The notes beneath the pieces were generated by a model that made no database searches, had not been told where the DNA came from, and worked only from the letters and a program-made list of their open reading frames with translations. The translations under genes and the position numbers were made by a program. Positions 5,283 to 5,618 of a stretch of DNA of 5,618 nucleotides are shown piece after piece (the first letter of the stretch is position 1; every line of letters starts with the position of its first letter). This DNA is from Chloroflexota bacterium (GTDB lineage Bacteria; Chloroflexota; Dormibacteria; CF-121). The stretch lies in assembly GCA_005881235.1 (NCBI GenBank), contig VBEQ01000032.1, forward strand, positions 1 through 5,618, written 5' to 3'.

Positions 5283-5618
5283 ATGACCTTCCTTCGTGTT
5301 GTGCTGAGCATCTTCGCCATTCTCAATGTCGTCTTCTGGGCGCTCCTCGCCTGGGTCTGGGCCGTCAAGCCGTCGTGGGCGTCGCGCATTCCGCTCAATC
5401 TCGGCACGGATGAGCGCTTTAAGACATCGGTGCCGGTCTGGGCGCGGCTCGCCGCTGCGGTGGCTGCCTTCTGGGCGGTGGCGGCGGTCCTCTACCTGAC
5501 GGTGTACGCGGCGAACCGCCTGGCGTTCATCGCGCTCTTCGTCCTGGCCGCGATCTTCCTCATCCTTGGGATCGGCGCTGCCGCGCGCGTCTATACCGTG
5601 CTACAGCTCCCCAAGCCG
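5283..5618 (+). CDS. Hypothetical membrane protein, 3' end cut by window edge
   Basis: I do not recognise this protein. The frame is open from the ATG at 5283 to the window end, 112 codons without a stop. Three strongly hydrophobic segments are visible: residues about 4-28 (with two Trp near its end), 54-76 and 80-100. A short polar loop of about 25 residues (PSWASRIPLNLGTDERFKTS) lies between the first two. The final residues, RVYTVLQLPKP, look like the exit of helix 3, so more domains may follow outside the window. Continuous membrane-protein composition and codon use like the neighbours support a real gene. No Shine-Dalgarno is present; a leaderless start is possible. An ATG at 5278 is out of frame and is ignored. 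Confidence 0.72.
   Translation, partial: MTFLRVVLSIFAILNVVFWALLAWVWAVKPSWASRIPLNLGTDERFKTSVPVWARLAAAVAAFWAVAAVLYLTVYAANRLAFIALFVLAAIFLILGIGAAARVYTVLQLPKP

Noticed and set aside
1..5618. Mobile elements, CRISPR arrays, tRNAs, riboswitches
   Set aside because: No terminal inverted repeats, transposase or integrase motifs, regularly spaced repeats or tRNA-like cloverleaf were seen, and gaps between genes are all 62 bp or shorter.

Overview
The window is high-GC, densely packed bacterial chromosomal DNA with six protein genes and no sign of mobile elements, CRISPR, tRNA or rRNA. The zinc-less, stand-alone ribosomal protein S4 and the molybdenum-hydroxylase gene suggest a soil or sediment bacterium of the Actinobacteriota / Chloroflexota / Dormibacterota sphere. 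That placement is inferred from protein style alone and is uncertain.

Layout. Positions 1-2188 (minus strand) hold nearly all of a xanthine dehydrogenase / CoxL-like molybdenum-binding large subunit, cut by the left window edge. Divergent from it, on the plus strand, lie an OsmC-family redox protein (2229-2660) and rpsD (2691-3329). Convergent with rpsD are two minus-strand genes: a CPA2/Kef-type cation:proton antiporter (3338-4483) and, upstream of it, a DUF2461 protein (4525-5220), probably one operon. A plus-strand membrane protein of unknown function starts at 5283 and runs off the right edge.

The main discovery is in the osmC-like gene. Read conventionally it stops at a TGA at 2592-2594, exactly where OsmC proteins carry their second redox cysteine (the C-P-hydrophobic-aromatic motif). 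The same frame continues past the TGA with the remaining C-terminal OsmC strand and ends at a second stop at 2658-2660. This gives 143 residues, the size of a normal OsmC. Directly behind the TGA is a two-part hairpin whose apical tetraloop is GGUC, about 20 nt from the UGA. This is the geometry and loop sequence of the E. coli fdhF SECIS element. The gene therefore looks like a selenoprotein with a Cys59/Sec122 redox pair, which ordinary gene calling would truncate to 121 residues.

Working together: apart from the probable DUF2461-antiporter operon and a possible osmC-rpsD co-transcript (30 bp apart), there is no shared pathway visible. The Mo-hydroxylase and the selenoprotein are divergently placed with only 40 bp between their likely starts, so they may share control.
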